This document shows, piece by piece, positions 34,089 through 46,916 of a stretch of 64,000 nt of DNA. Under the pieces are notes generated by a model, which worked only from the letters and a program-made list of their open reading frames with translations, was not told the DNA's origin and made no database searches. Numbering within the stretch: the stretch's first letter is position 1; the number at the start of each line of letters is the position of its first letter. The stretch is from Selaginella tamariscina. Lineage: Eukaryota > Streptophyta > Lycopodiopsida > Selaginellales > Selaginellaceae. The stretch spans positions 364,808 to 428,807 of the forward strand of contig PUQB01000149.1 of assembly GCA_003024785.1 (NCBI GenBank), given 5' to 3'. A program made the position numbers and the translations under genes.

Positions 34089-35300
34089 TTGCGCTCGGTC
34101 GGCGTCATGAGCTGACTTCTGTATGCTATGGGTCAGAGCATGCTTTCATCGTCCTCCTGCGACATGACCGCACCTGCTGCTATGCTTAAGCCATCCGTCT
34201 GTAGGTGGAACTGGCGGTTCCAATCCGGTGGGATGAGGATGGGTGCTTCTACTAGTTGGCACTTTATGTCTTCGAAGGCTACCTGCCGGTGGGTGGTCCA
34301 TTCGTACAGAGCTCCCTTGGTGAGTAATTCAATCATTGGTTGGGCCCTATCAACATACTTCCGGATAAACTTACGATACAACCCTGCCTTCCCCAGGAAT
34401 CTTTAGAGTTCCGTGACATTCTGTGGAGGGGGCATTTCGGCCAGTGCTTGTACTGAACCTGGGTCCACCGTGATGCCTTCTTTGGAAACGATGTGCCCTA
34501 GCAACTTCCCTGCGGTCATGCCAAATACGCACTTTGAGGGGTTAAGAGATATCCCATATTCCTGGCAGCGTCGGAATACCCATTCCAGGCGCGTCACATG
34601 GTCTTCCGCTGGTCCATAAGCTGTGAAGTCGTCTAGGAATGCCCGGACAAAATCTGTGAGGTTGTCCGGGAACACCCGCTGGACCAGCCTTTGAAATGTG
34701 GCTGGAGCGTTGCAGAGTTGAATGGCATAACTCTAAAGGCGTAGGCTCCCCAATCCGTGATAAAGGCAGTTTTGGCCTGGTTGTCCGCTGCGATTGTCAC
34801 CTGATAGTATCCACTAAAGCCGTCCATGAACGAGCACATCTCGTGGCCCCCTACGTCTTCTAGGATGGCCTCTGTGAATGGAATAGGGAACGGGTCCTTC
34901 TTCGTGGCGGCATTCAGCCTTCGGTAATCTACGTAGATTCTCAGCCGGCCGTCTTTCATTGGCACGATCACAATTGGTGACAGCCATTTCGGGTTTTTGA
35001 TGGGGTAGACAAAGTCCGCTTTGAGCCACTTGTCGATCTCTTATTTGGCCTTTTAGGCGTAGTTCGAGTTGATGCAGTAGTGTTGTTGCCGGCTGGGTCG
35101 AGTGTCGGGTTTCAGTTTAATTCAATGCTGACACAATTCTGGCGGTACCGCCACTTAGGTCGTGATAGGTCCAGGCGAATATTTCTCTGTATCTTCGAAG
35201 ACAGTCAGTGATTTGCTCTTCCAGTTGTGCTCTGCTCTTCCAGTTGTGCTCTGCTCTTCCAATTGTGCTCTGATGTGAGCGTTAATATTTACTAGTCGGG
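34089..35300 (-). pseudogene. W reverse transcriptase and RNase H N-terminal part
   Basis: Pre-RT linker near 35350-35280 (LRRKPRLVNINAHIRAQLEE). RT: PMKDGRLRIYVDYRRLNAAT, FMDGFSGYYQVTIA and TAFITDWGAYAFRVMPF (34971-34740), then a frameshift, ALDDF-type site as VRAFLDDFTAYGPAEDH (34645-34595), CVFGMTAGKLLGHIVSKEGI. RNase H: FHLQTDGLSIAAGAVMSQED (34200-34145). FLDDF in place of YLDD or YIDD is usual for Tat/Athila RTs (FVDDF, FMDDF). S1 interrupts it at 34084. Confidence 0.85.
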
Positions 35301-35584
35301 GTTTTCGTCGGAGCCTATGTTGACCTGCTTGACCGCTGCTTCGGGCGTTATGTTCCACCCATACATTGGTTTGCTATACACTCTTCCTAGGCCAAGGGGC
35401 TAGACTCCTTATTTCTTTCCACATAACAGGCCACTTCGGGATTTGAGCTTCCGGAGTGTCTGCATCGGTTTCTAACCGAGTCATTAGGTACGTAGCGACC
35501 GACTCTTGTACTTCCTGTCGAGGATCCACCTCTCCTATGACGAATAGCTCTGGCAAAACACGCTAGGCGGCCGCTTCCTCCTCA

Positions 35585-36200
35585 TCATCCAGCCCCTACC
35601 CCCAGTCCGAGAGGTGGTACTCCTGGGGTCGGGACTCCGAGGGTGGTGCCGGGACTTGCCTTGTAGTGACAGATACGACCCCCTCCTTGACGGGAACCAA
35701 ATCTACTTCTTCTCCCAATCGTGTTGTACCCTTGCGCCCCGGAGCCACGGCCGGCCCAGGAATAAGTCGAACCCCCCTTTTGCGTGCATGTCAAGGACGA
35801 CCACGTTTATTAGGAACTTGATGCTCTGGATCCTGATGCTTACCTTCCTCATGATTCCCTTAGGGACCACCTTGGTTTGGTTCGCCATGCGTATGAGGAA
35901 GGGTGAGGGCTCCGGAGGTGGCATTCCCAGTTGTTGATGGAGTTCTGTGGACATGATGTTCACGCCTGATCCCCCATCTATGATTACGTTGTGGACTGTA
36001 CGTCCTACCGTCTGAATGGGTATGGCTGGTACATCGTCCAAAAAGTCTACCACTATTGTTGTAACTCTTGGGGCCGTGACTGGGGCCCCGTGTAGTTCTC
36101 TGGTGAGGACTTCATACAGCCTTGGGGATAACCGTAGTAGTTCCCCTAAGGTCACCAACACGTGGGTTTCTCGCATCTTCCCAGTGAGGGCCTCGTGCAT
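35585..36200 (-). pseudogene. W aspartic protease region
   Basis: Open at 36200-35703 for 165 codons: RETHVLVTLGELLRLSPRLY, FLDDVPAIPIQTVGRTVHNV, then the site VIIDGGSGVNIMSTELHQQL, VLDMHAKGGFDLFLGRPWL and a stop after HDWEKK. The D-G-G site is shared with X1, so it is a family trait. 35700-35400 is a linker towards RT. Confidence 0.8.
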
Positions 36201-38727
36201 CCCCGTTGTGCCCTTGGCCTCTGAGCCTTGTGCCAGTCTTACCTGCTCTGCAGCCGCCTCCTCTTCAACACGTTTTTGCTTCCACTAGCCTGGTTTCCTA
36301 GGTTCGGCTACCACTTCCTCTTCACTGGACTCCCGTTGTCTTCCTCTTCCAAGTTGACTGGTCGTTTGGTCTGTTGGGCTTGGGACCTCGTGATTGCCCC
36401 ACATTGCAGCTCGGGGGTTGACATTCCTACATGGTGGGCATGTGGTGTGGAACCTAGTGCTGCTGTGGCCGGGCTAGTCCCTCGGCCACCCCTGTGGCTT
36501 TTGGTACATGTGCTTCCAGCATGGGTTTGAGCATCGCAATCTAGGGGCATCGATACAGCGGATGGTGTTTGCTGCACAGCGTGCATATCAACTCTCAGCG
36601 TTCCAACCGTTGATTTCTGTCGTCGTACCTGGGTCGGTTTTGTTGTCGCTCCTAGGAACGCGACCTTTGGTTGCGGTCTCCTGACTGCGATTTGCAGTGG
36701 AATTGGCCCCCGCTGCAGCTCTCATACCGTCGATCCCCCCGATGATCCGCCTCATGTCTCTCAACAGCCTAGGCACCGGCCTAGGGTGGCGTGCTGCTTC
36801 GGAGCTTGGTTAGCTGGTAACAGTTGTCTGTGTTGTGGGTCCATGGACATTACACACTTTGCAATACCTGTCCTACGTGCTGTATCCTAACTGAGCAAGG
36901 TTCGAGGCTAGGTCTTCCTGCTCTGTGACCACTTTGTAAGTCTCCCTTCGTTGGGATTACTCGTGCTCCCTAGTCCCCTCTGTCTCTCCCTCCAGGTCAG
37001 ATTGGGGACATCCGAGAGGTCGTCCTCGTTTGTGGTGGTGTCGCTGGTCCTTTTTGCGTCCGGTTTGTCCTACGCCTTCCTTTCTTGGCGTCTTTCAACT
37101 TCCTGCTTTTCGACCTTCCTAGCGTACCGGAGCAACTTGTCGAACGTCCGGTCATTCTCCAAGCTGATCCACTTGCAAATCTCCAGCCGTTGTCCCTTTC
37201 GGTACCACATTTTCTTGGTAAGGTCAACTGGGGCATCTCTCAGCCAGGCGATATACCCTCCTCTTCACTCTTTTCTTCTCGGAAGGTATCCAGAAACACC
37301 CTTTGTGCGGTTTCCCAGCGGCGTCCTTCATTCACCTCGTGGAATCGCATCCACCAGGCGTGTGCCTTCTTGTCCTGAGTGCATGTAAAGGCACTCAACT
37401 TCTTGTGATTGTCACTCACACTTCGAAGTTTGCACACATGTTCGAACTTGTGTACGTGTTGGTCTGTGTCTTCCCCCTTCGCTCCACGTGGGTAAGGGCA
37501 CTGTTATGGTGCCCTCCTGCATCCGATTGAGCACTCGGGCTAATAAGGTGACCGGGTCGGTTCCCATGGCGTCCGTTGTGCCTGAGAGTTGTTTCGATCC
37601 GGACCCTCCGCTTCGGACGTGGTGTAGTCCACGTCCTGGTATTCTACGGGCACCGTTGTCCTTCCTCGCAGCCCTGCCCTCCGTCGAGGGTGGGTGACGA
37701 GGACGGGCTCCTCCCGGCTGTCCTCAGGGGACCCCGCTGCGGGACCAACCTGACGGCTGGTGGCACAGCTTACCTTGGCTGGTCGGTTTTCCCTCCTCCA
37801 GTGAGTAGTTTTGTATGACCGTGCGCGAATCTTCCGCGACATCAAGACTGTCGTGATCGATGGGGTGATTCCTCCTCGCTCCAAGACGGTATCCCCACAT
37901 TTGGTGATGGTTGCGGCTCTGCCATGTGCCGAGGCGGATTTCCCTCGTGGGGCTGGTGCGATACTAGTCGCTCGGGCGAATCTTTCCTGCCCATGGACGA
38001 ATTCCTCTCGTCCTTTCTCAAGGTAGTCGTTGTGCAGCCCCTCTTTCTGGTGCCTCCTCCCAATCCGTCAGCTTGTCGACGTCCAATCACCTTCGCGCAG
38101 GCAGTCGCCCCATGTGTACCTTGGCCTTCTGAAGCCTTGGGTTCTCATCATGGTAACCACCCTAACCTGCTGCATCGTCTAATCGGCTGAACTCCTGGTG
38201 CAGAGGTTGCCTTGTTGGTAATCGATTCCCCTCCCTATGGGGGCTTCCCGGATGAGGCTCTTCCTCCCCTCTTTCCAAGCAGACACGGCCCCCGTGTCAC
38301 CCTGATGGGTGACGATGGCCCTGGGTTTCCTATCTTACCTCCATCGTGGTGCTGGTCATGCTGGGCTTCTGGCTCACGCCTCCGTCGCTATCCGTGTTGC
38401 TTTTGCCCCCTCGAGATTCTTGCCTCCGTCGCAGGCCTGCCCTCTCCTAGGGTTGTCCTGGTCGAGGTTTCCTCCTTCGAGGGTACTCGTCAAACACTGG
38501 TTCTGCTTGTTGGTATGGGGGCTCTTTGTGGCCGTCACTTTCACTTATGTTGAGAGGTGGAGGGCTTTTGTCGTCTTGCCATCCATCCCACTCTGCATCG
38601 TAGGTTACAGCTGTTGCTCGTCAATCTCTATTTGCTCGAGTGAGTTAATCACGGCTCTTCGTCGAGCCGCCACTCTACTTGCTATAGTGAACTCCGTCTG
38701 TGTGTACTATCTATCCCTCTGTGGTCG
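36201..38727 (-). pseudogene. W gag, degraded
   Basis: The start MEFTIASRVAARRRAVINSL at about 38692 is conserved with X1 and V; the frame stops after EQQL. The core reads MCKLRSVSDNHKKLSAFTC and KKAHAWWMRFHEVNEGRRWE (37437-37300). A downstream basic segment covers 37236-36500. Between blocks the frame changes repeatedly. Confidence 0.65.
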
Positions 38728-38734
38728 CCACAAA

Positions 38735-39411
38735 TGGTCGTCGGGGACTCCGCAGGCCAGATGTGGTGCTTCTCAAGAAGCTGCATGGTCGCCAAGACGC
38801 TGTTGAGGGCGTCCAACCCCGGGGGTTCGGCCGGCAAGCCGGGCCTTACCTCATGAGTAATAAAAGGTATTAGATGGCCTCTACCCGAATGCCGCGAGGG
38901 TCCGTGTACAGGTAAGGGGGGAGTTCTATTGAGATGACTGGGCAGGGAGTGTTGCGGGGCCCAGGAGTCGGGCAAGCGGGGAATACCCCTTGTGGGGTGA
39001 ATAGAAGGAAATGGATATATATTGCATGTCTGAGTACAAACTATCTCCGACAGGGGAGCAAGATATAAGACGCAAACTTGACTCTTAAAGACCCTGACCC
39101 ATTACCAGCCTTCTGACTTATATAGTGGGTACCTATCTCTAGTCACTAGCTACAGGTGGCACTCTCCCACTGGTCTGCCGCCTGTGGCAGAGTCCTACTT
39201 ATCACATTTATGCGCCTCCCCACGCGTGTTGTCCTTCGTACCCTGGGTAGTTGGTCCGGACGATCGGATCTTTGCCCAGTTACGCCGCCGCTTGACACCG
39301 GTCACCATCAGTTCATACCTGAAGTACCTCTCCCTATCCGACTTCGTCCCGTCGCTCGTCCGCGCTGGTGGGTCTTGCCGGCTGGCCGCGATGACGGGCC
39401 ACCGTCAACCA
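38735..39411 (-). repeat. W 5' LTR (677 bp)
   Basis: It matches X1's LTRs and V's LTRs (opposite strand). Its outer edge ACCGTCAACCA at 39411 abuts V sequence CATAGGCTACG. Confidence 0.85.
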
Positions 39412-39975
39412 CATAGGCTACGACGAAAACCCCCGACTAGTAAATATTAACGCTCACATCAGAGCATAGCTGGAAGAGCAGATTACCTATTGTCTCTAAA
39501 GATACAGAGAAATATTCACCTGGAACTATCACGACCTAAGGGGGGTACCGTTGGAATTGTGTCAACATTGAATTAAACTGAAACCCGACACTCGACCCAG
39601 CCAGCAACAACGCTACCGCATCAACCCGAACTACGCCCGAAAGGCCAAACAAGAGATCAACAAGTGGCTCGAAGCGGACTTCATCTACCCCATCGAAAAC
39701 CCGGAATGGCTGTCAACAATTGTGATCGTGCCAAAGAAAGACGACTGGCTGACAATCTGCGTAGATTACCGAAGGCTGAATGCCGCCACGGAGAAGGACC
39801 CATTCCCTATTCCATTCACAGAGGCCATCCTAGAAGACGTAGTGGGCCACGAGATGTACTCGTTCATGGACGGCTTCAGTGGATACAATCAGGTGACAAT
39901 CATAGCGGACAACTAGGCCAAAACTGCCTTTATCATGGATTGGGGAGCCTACGCCTTCAAAGTTATGCCATTCGG
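39412..39975 (+). pseudogene. V pre-RT linker and N-terminal half of RT
   Basis: It starts in the linker RRKPRLVNINAHIRA (also seen in W at 35.3 kb) and reads KWLEADFIYPIENPEWLSTI, VPKKDDWLTICVDYRRLNAA and FMDGFSGYNQVTI, then a stop, TAFIMDWGAYAFKVMPFG. At about 39975 it jumps to YVHPTRTLAWKEQ-type sequence, which in W lies after integrase. The catalytic Asp pair, RNase H and integrase are therefore deleted. Confidence 0.85.
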
Positions 39976-41958
39976 AACATACGTTCACCCAACAAGAACA
40001 CTTGCTTGGAAGGAACAAGGGAGAGAGGTAAACCCCACGGGCCTTCGGGACGAGGCACGACCGAAGTAGCGGCGTTAGGAATCGAGGGAAGGGGCACCCA
40101 ACGGGGGAGCAGGGACTCCAGTCCCACACAAGTGGCCAGCTCACAAGGTAACAAGGTTCACAAGGGTGGACCACACGCGTGAGCACGAAAACAGGGCAAT
40201 AATGGCAAGCGGCACCATGAATGCCTTGATTATGGCGCATGGAAGGAGGTAGGCCGCCATGTAGGCACCAACTTCGGAAAAACAACAAAGGGTGAGCCAG
40301 AGCACACCACTTTTCACATGAAGATCGACCATTCCCCAGCAGCAAAGATGATGGAGTGGACCACACTGAACAAGCTGGTGACCATCCAGCACGTCCGGGT
40401 GCGGTACGAAGGCCAGGATAGGAGCGTGGCGCTCGTAGCCCCCAGGTACTCCCAATTTCAGGAGTTGATCAGCAGACCCAATCTGCGGAGGGTGCGGAAG
40501 CAGATGTGACTGCTTGGACTTTTCGATGCCCATTGGGAGAAGTAGAGAAGCCCGGATTCGCAGCACGGGCTATCTAATTCATCCGACCGTACAGCTGGAG
40601 ATGGGAAAACCAAGTGAGAGGAGCTGCGATTCAGGTTAGGCGACTCCGTGAGCTTCTGTATCAATTTCAAAGAGCTGGCCGCAATGTTCTGTCTACCGGA
40701 AAATGGAACACCCCTGGATGACCTGGGGGAACCCAAACGCCAAAGGTTCCCCACCAACCGAGATGAAATCGCGATGTCCCGACTCACCATATAGGAAGGG
40801 GACGAAGTGGACGAGTTCCTGGCGCTTGCGGTGTTTATGTTCACCGAAAGGACAGAGAGGTGGGTCGCCACGCGACTGGCGAGTGCCCTCTGCAGCGCCT
40901 GGGAAGGAGTCACAGTAGATTGGGTGGAATGCCTCAGGCACTACATGATAACAGCCCTGACCCGCGGCATCAACAGGATCCAGAAGGGAACTGGACAAAG
41001 GCTCACAACGGCGGGCCACCTCAGCGTGATGATTGCCTGGATAGTCAACCGAACCCCGATTCTCCTACCGGATCAGTTCTACTCAGGCACCATCGGAGAA
41101 TAGGGGCAGGAGAACAGGCGGGCCCCAGTCAAACCGAGGAAGGGAAACAACTGGACACTCTGGAGTCTTCGTAGAAACGGGCGAAAGAAGACTCCCTACG
41201 AAGCAAGCCAGGGGAAGAGGACTGCGGGGAAAGGATCGGAGGGCCTCCACCATGGTATCCCCACCGGCAGGTCCAGGAGCAGAAGCCCCACCAGCCCAAG
41301 CCTACGAAACACGGGGGAGGGCCCCGCCGGCCCCTCACAAGCCAACGAAGTGAACAACGAGGAAGACACAAGCAACGTGCTAAGGGGGACGTACAAACAC
41401 TTCAATGCGAAGGGGCTATGGACCTCTATAGTGCATATGGATATTGTCTAAAGCCTTTGGCCAAGTCCAGAAGTCCATAGCGGTGTACAATGGGTTGGAT
41501 CTCAAGGGGGTTACCGTGGAGCACGACGCAATAATACAGAAGCTCACGGACAACTACCGCGCCACTCAAAAGGAGGCCCGGGAGTACTCGGACCAGCTCA
41601 AAGGGAACCCAACTTTGGGACATGCGGAGGCCGGGAGGAAGCAAGCAAAGGAGACGTGTCAACAGTTAACCAACAACTTGGATCAGCTACAAATCAAGTA
41701 TGACCACATCCAAAAGCTCCACGACCAACTAGGGCGGGATTTTGAGCAGGTCACGACAGAGAAGGAGAGACAGGTTTTTAAGCTAGGATCCACACTTGAG
41801 CGGCACGAAGCAAAGATCAGTCAGGTTTGCCAAGAGCTAGCCACGGCCAAGGAAGAGCTGCACCAAGCCACCACCCAACTCGAAATCAACCCCCCATCTT
41901 CCTCAGAGAGGCCCATGCCCGAGTTGTACGGAGCCTTGGTGACCGTCCCTCCACTTGT
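39976..41958 (+). pseudogene. V extra ORF: tail, PMD-like domain, coiled coil
   Basis: This is the most legible copy of the post-integrase region. After a basic tail, 40318-40509 reads KIDHSPAAKMMEWTTLNKLV and ALVAPRYSQFQELISRPNLR. A frame change follows, then SFCINFKELAAMFCLPENG (40653-40710), GDEVDEFLALAVFMFTERTE (40800-40860), CSAWEGVTVDWVECLRHYM (40892-40950) and HLSVMIAWIVNRTPILLPDQ. An acidic/polar linker leads to the coiled coil, open at 41444-41992: YNGLDLKG, QLTNNLDQLQIKYDHIQKLH and ERHEAKISQVCQELATAKEE show heptads with few prolines. It is cut by T2 at 41959 and continues at 47805. The function is not known. Confidence 0.65.
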
Positions 41959-42356
41959 TGTCACGACCTTGTGCAAAGGGCGAAACCTTTAGAACAAGGG
42001 TGGAACCTTGAAAGGAGGAGATTGTATTCAAGAAAGAAATGAATATAAAATGAAACACAAGACCGAAGACTGGTGTTGAATGATTCTGAGAAACCTGGAA
42101 CTGGAACCTGTTTATATATCTGAGGTCCTAAGGATTGTATGGTCCACAACTGGTCTGGAATGTGTGATCCACAACTGGTCTGGAATGTGTGGTCCACACT
42201 GGTCTGGAACATGCGTATGAATATACGCTTTGCTATTGATGGTGTAATTCAGCATTCAAGATTATACGGACCAGTTGGTTAACACATGTGTGTGTTAGCC
42301 AAAAGGTCTCGAGTTCAAGTCCTGTGAAAGGTAAAAAATGACTCATGATCCTTACA
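41959..42356 (-). repeat. T2 3' LTR (398 bp)
   Basis: About 16 substitutions from 47407-47804, every one a transition by my reading, plus two one-base indels. The TATA box reads TTTATATA at about 42111-42118. Confidence 0.88.
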
Positions 42357-42365
42357 CTATCTCCC

Positions 42366-42890
42366 CCTTCGATCATGAGCACCGCGCCGTCACTGGTCCA
42401 GGTTTTGTTTGTAGGATATCGTTGATGGAACTCGGCACAAGATCATGAGCCGCGCGTCACTGGTCCAGGTTTTGTAGGATATCATTGATGGAACTCGGCA
42501 ACAAGATCATGAGCCGCGCGTCACTGGTCCAGGTTTTGTAGGATATCATTGATGGAACTCGGCAACAAGATCATGAGCCGGCGCGTCATGAGCAGCAGGC
42601 TCCAAGTGCGTTCGCCAGGTGGATAACTGAACTCGATGGAACTCGGCAACAAGATCATGAGCATGAACAAGATGAGCAGCAGGCTCCCAAGTGCGTTCGC
42701 CAGGTGGATAACCAAACTCGCTGGAACTCGACAACAAGATCATGAGCCGCGCGTCACTGGTCCAGGTTTTTGTAGGATATCGTTGATGGAACTTGGCAAC
42801 AAGATCATGAGCATGAACAAGATGAGTAGCAGGCTCCCAAGTGCATTCGCTAGGTGGATAACCGAACTCAGGTTCACCAAGCAACTGTAA
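42366..42890. repeat. Tandem repeats in the chromodomain tail of T2
   Basis: Two unit types alternate: one of about 64 bp (AACAAGATCATGAGCCGCGC to GGAACTCGGC) in four to five copies, and one of about 85-90 bp containing GCAGGCTCCCAAGTGCGTTC in three copies. In the element sense they repeat the coding block GYPPGERTWEPAAHLVHAHD and LVAEFH. The chromodomain start ([19 protein letters not shown] in the inverted copy) is missing here: EF is joined directly to GYPP. Confidence 0.75.
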
Positions 42891-43053
42891 CTGGAGGAGG
42901 TGGTGGAAGAAGTCAGCCAGGTTCATAAGGAGCATGATAAGGCTCTAACAAAGAAACATGGAACACGGGATGGATCCAGATGGTTGGCGGAACAACAAAA
43001 AACATGGAACACGGGGATCGGATGGTTGGCAAAGCTCGAGACGAAACATCACA

Positions 43054-44510
43054 TCAGAGAGTTTGTCGATGATGCAAATGGCCCCAAGCGTTGATAGTCC
43101 AGCTTGTCACAGGGACGTGTGGTTGGCCAATGACGCCGGAGGAGCCACACTTGGTCACCAATTGTGAATGCTGGAGGAGAGGAACGGGATTACAGCTTGT
43201 TGTTGCAAATCCCGAGCGCGTTGAAGATGACTGCACTTCCTCATGGACCTGTCGGAGATGCTCAACACGATCATCGGCAGCAGTGGTGAGGCCAGGAACC
43301 ACGGGCAAGCTGTAGGACCAGCGAGGATGAACACCAGAGAACAAAAAATGGCGACACACCTATGGATGAGTGTGCCGTGTTGTTGTACGCGAACTCGGCA
43401 GCAGGAAGGAGATCGACCCAATCATCTTGCAGATGAGAAATGAAACACCGGAGATATTGTTCCAGAGTCTGAATTGTGCGCTCCGATTGTCCATCTGTTT
43501 CAGGATGATGTGCAGTAGACAGCTTCCCGGTGATACGTAGCCGATCTAGGAATCTCCGCCAGAATGCCGAAGTGAACTGGGGACCTCGATCAGTGACAAG
43601 TTCATCAGGAAGACCATGAAGGGAACACCTCCCGGTACACCAGATCTGCAGCATCAGGACCCGAACATGTCTTGTTGCAGGGAACAAAGTGCGCCATCTT
43701 AGAGAACCGATCAACAATGACTAGGACAGCATCAAACCCTCTAGAAGGCGGTAAATCCGTGAGGAAATCCATGGTGATGGATGACCATGGCCGCTGAGCA
43801 ATAGGAAGAGGCTGTAGTAGTCCAACCGGTCGATGACGAGGAAGCTTTGTACGCTGGCACGTGTCACAAGATCGCACAAATCTCTCAACATACACGCGAA
43901 GCCGAGGCCACCAGAACACCCGTTGTACCAGCTCGATCGTCTTTCGAATGCCAAAATGTCCTGCAGCTGTGTTGTCATGGCAGTGTTGGACAGCTCGCAA
44001 CCTCAGTTCTCCGTCCGGAACATAGATTTGGATGTGGTGGTACAACAACCCATTATGAAGATGGAAAGCAGCATAATCTCGTAGTTGTGACCCTGAAGAC
44101 AATGGCTGAACTCGTCGAACATGTGCAAGGACATCACGAGCAAACTCGTCTTGAGGGAGATTTTCTCGGATTAGATCCAAAAACGAAGTGTCAACTGGAG
44201 CAGAAGAACGGGAAAGCGCGTTTACCAACAACTGGTCGGAGCTCAGGATGACTTGTTCTTGTTGATCAAATCGGATTTCACCTGGTACTGGAGCTAGGTA
44301 ACTGCGACGAGATAAGGCATCTGCTTTGCCATTTAGACGACCGGGACGATGAATAATCGTATCGGAACCGGGACAAAGACTGTGCCCATCGCGCCTGACG
44401 TCGATTGAGAACTCGTGCTGTTGCCCAGTACTGGAGGTTCTTGTGATCACAATACACCTTAACCACATGCGGGGAACCTTCAAGGAATCTGCGCCACTCC
44501 TCAAAGGCAT
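43054..44510 (-). pseudogene. T2 integrase (with RNase H end)
   Basis: 44510-43605 is open for 301 codons. It starts in the RNase H tail ([15 protein letters not shown]), then zinc region HCHDNTAAGHFGIRKTIELV and RSCDTCQRTK (HHCC complete), and [20 protein letters not shown] with the first Asp. After a frame change, 43717-43271 gives [20 protein letters not shown] (second Asp) and [14 protein letters not shown] (Glu). [18 protein letters not shown] follows. All catalytic residues are present, so only two frame breaks separate this from an intact integrase. Confidence 0.85.
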
Positions 44511-46196
44511 CGACGATCGCCAAGCTCCTTGTTGTAGACATCGTAGTTGATCTCAGGTGCAGTGAACTTGCGGGAATGGAAAGCAATGGGATGGAGAAGA
44601 TGATCTGGACCTTCCTGGGACAACACTCCACCAATGGCGAAGTCAGAGGCATCAGCTTCCACGAAATATGGCTTCGCAGGGTCAGGATGGATAAGAACAG
44701 GTGCCGAGGTGAACGCCTTCTTTAGGAACTCGAACGCCTCCTCAGCCTCAGAGGACCAGACAAATGGAACATCCTTGCCAGTCAACTTCGTCAATGGCAA
44801 TGCAATCTTGGAGAAATCCCGAACGAAACGTCGATAGAAGTTCGCAAACCCGAGGAAACATCGAACATCACGAACATTTGATGGTCTCTCCCACTCCAAT
44901 ACAGTCCGGACTTTTGCAGGATCCATGTGAACACCTTCAGCTGAAATGATGTACCCCAGGAACTCGACAGACTGCTGACTGAAAGAGCACTTCTCCAACT
45001 TGGCAAACAAGTGGTGCTTCCGGAGCCTCTCCAAGACTAACCGTACATGCCGTTTGTTCTTCTCGAGTCTTGGAAAATATCAGGATGTCGTCTAGGTACA
45101 TGATGACAAACAAATCCAAGAAGTCCCGGAAAATATCGTTAGCCATGTGCTGGAACACAGCAGGTGCATTTGTCAGGCCGAACGGCATTACTACGTACTC
45201 GAAATGTCCGTAGCGTGTACGGAAAGCTGTTTTCCACTCGTCCCCTTCTCGAATTCGGATGAGATTGTACGCTCCTCTTAAATCGATCTTTGTGAAGTAC
45301 CGGGCACCAGAAAGACGTTCGAGCATGTCGGAGACGAGCGGGAGAGGATACTTGTTTGGAATGGTGACCTTATTCAGATCTCGTAGTCCACCACGAGCCG
45401 GAGACTTCCATCCTTCTTGGAAACAAAGAATACTGGAGCACCAGCCTGATCGCGAATGACGGATAAATCCGGTGACAAGATTCTCCTCAATGTATTTCCT
45501 CAACTCCAACTCTGTTGGTGAGAGACCGTAAATGGGACCGGAGGACGGCTGCTTACCCTCAACGAGATCGATAGGACAGTCGTACTCACGGTGCGGTGGC
45601 AAGGCAGAAGCTTTCTTTTTGTCGAAGACGTCTGCGAAATCGGCATACTGCTTTGGTAAGGCAGGAGGAACAGAAACATCCTTAGCAGAGCAGGGATAGA
45701 CTTTGATCGCGAACACGGATGCTGGGTCATGTCGGCTATCTTTCTTGAACTGCTTCAAGGTGATATGCGAGACTCGAAGTGGAGGAGGAACTGGAACAGG
45801 ATCGGAATCAAAGAGTGTGGCTGGAGTTGAAACAGCTGGGAAACTGTTCATGAAACGTTCTCTCCAACCAGGATCCACCAACTCGATCCACGGCAAACCA
45901 AGGATAATCGTAGAGTCTGGAATAGAAACAACACTGAAGGAGATGTTGCACACAGCACCGCAAGCAACGACCTCAACGAACTCCGTGTCATTTATTACCG
46001 CTCCAGATTTGATATCTCGTCCATCAACGACCCGTACAGAACCAGGAGTCTTCAAAGGATGTAGACGGATCCCGTGCCTGACAGCAAAATTCTTGTCGAT
46101 GAAATTTGCGTTCGCTCCGCTATCCACCAAAGCTTTACCAGAGAACTCCACCTCTGGTGTCTTCAGCTGCACCGGAACATGGAACGGCTTGCACAC
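44501..46196 (-). pseudogene. T2 protease, reverse transcriptase and RNase H
   Basis: 46196-44937 is open for 419 codons: protease [18 protein letters not shown] (46115-46065), [18 protein letters not shown], then RT with [56 protein letters not shown] and the catalytic [15 protein letters not shown] (45115-45070). RGGLRDLNK suggests a small indel at VDYRDLNK. The reading continues in 45034-44501 with [38 protein letters not shown], then RNase [20 protein letters not shown] and YDVYNKELG. This is the best preserved pol in the window. Confidence 0.88.
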
Positions 46197-46916
46197 CTTC
46201 GTGGATGGAATGGATCCAAGATGAGGAAGGGAAGATGTTATGAGTGAAGAGCCTTGAGGAACATGAGTTGTTCCACGGCAATCCAGCCGGACGGCTCCTA
46301 TTCGGGCTGGATCTTCTCGTTTCCTGGCAGCACAGCAAGGGCCACTTCACGAGCTTGTTTTGGACGTCGATGACAATTCTCCAACTTGTGGTACGGGTCC
46401 CACAGTACAAACAAAGCTTGTACTGAATCCGCTTCTGACGTTCGGTTGGCAAAAGCTTGCCTCGGCTGATCGCCCTAATTCCATCGGGGATGGTTCTACT
46501 GAGGAAGATGATGAATCAGCAGATGAGGGAACAGGGACTGCAGAAATGGAAGAAGACGGCACCAAGAAGAAAGAAGGATGCCGACGTTCTTGTTTCCGCT
46601 CGATCAACCGGTTTCACAACGAATTGCCAACTCGATCATGCTGTGAGGGTTTCCGGAACCGCAAAATTCAGCAACATGTCTTTGACCTCGTCCTGCAACC
46701 CCGACCGGAAAACCTCCTTGAGAGCACGATCTCCCCATGTGACATCACAAGCAAGAAGTTGAAACTTTGATGCGTACTCTGCTACTGACATACCCCCTTG
46801 GTGAAGCTGACAGTTTTGGTGATGGCAGCACTCTCACGATCCAAGTCACTGAACATCGCCGTGAACCGTTCCACAAACTCGTCAAAATTCCCAAGGATCG
46901 AATCATTGTTCTCCAG
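46135..46916 (-). pseudogene. T2 gag, N-terminus lost
   Basis: Minus frames carry the gag core end and a basic linker (MIERKQERRHPSFFLVPSSS, 46607). A CCHC knuckle is split by an indel (CLYCG in one frame, YHKLENCHRR in another, near 46405-46365). The first part of gag and the leader are missing; at 46916 the sequence switches to an inverted copy of the element's 3' end. Confidence 0.7.

Larger units (their letters stand above)
25188..39411 (-). mobile_element. W: Tat-like gypsy element, 3' end missing, split by S1
   Basis: Reading the minus strand: 5' LTR 39411-38735, gag, protease 36.2-35.6 kb, RT and RNase H 35.3-34.1 kb, S1 insertion, RNase H end and integrase 27.98-26.34 kb, extra ORF to 25188. 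The coiled-coil part and 3' LTR are absent. The right edge is a clean LTR end against V sequence. One deletion taking V's gag-protease side together with W's 3' end would explain the left edge. Confidence 0.8.

Noticed and set aside
39976..41958. Extra ORF as a retroviral-type envelope gene
   Set aside because: No signal peptide, membrane span or furin-like site is visible; the content is a helical domain and coiled coil.
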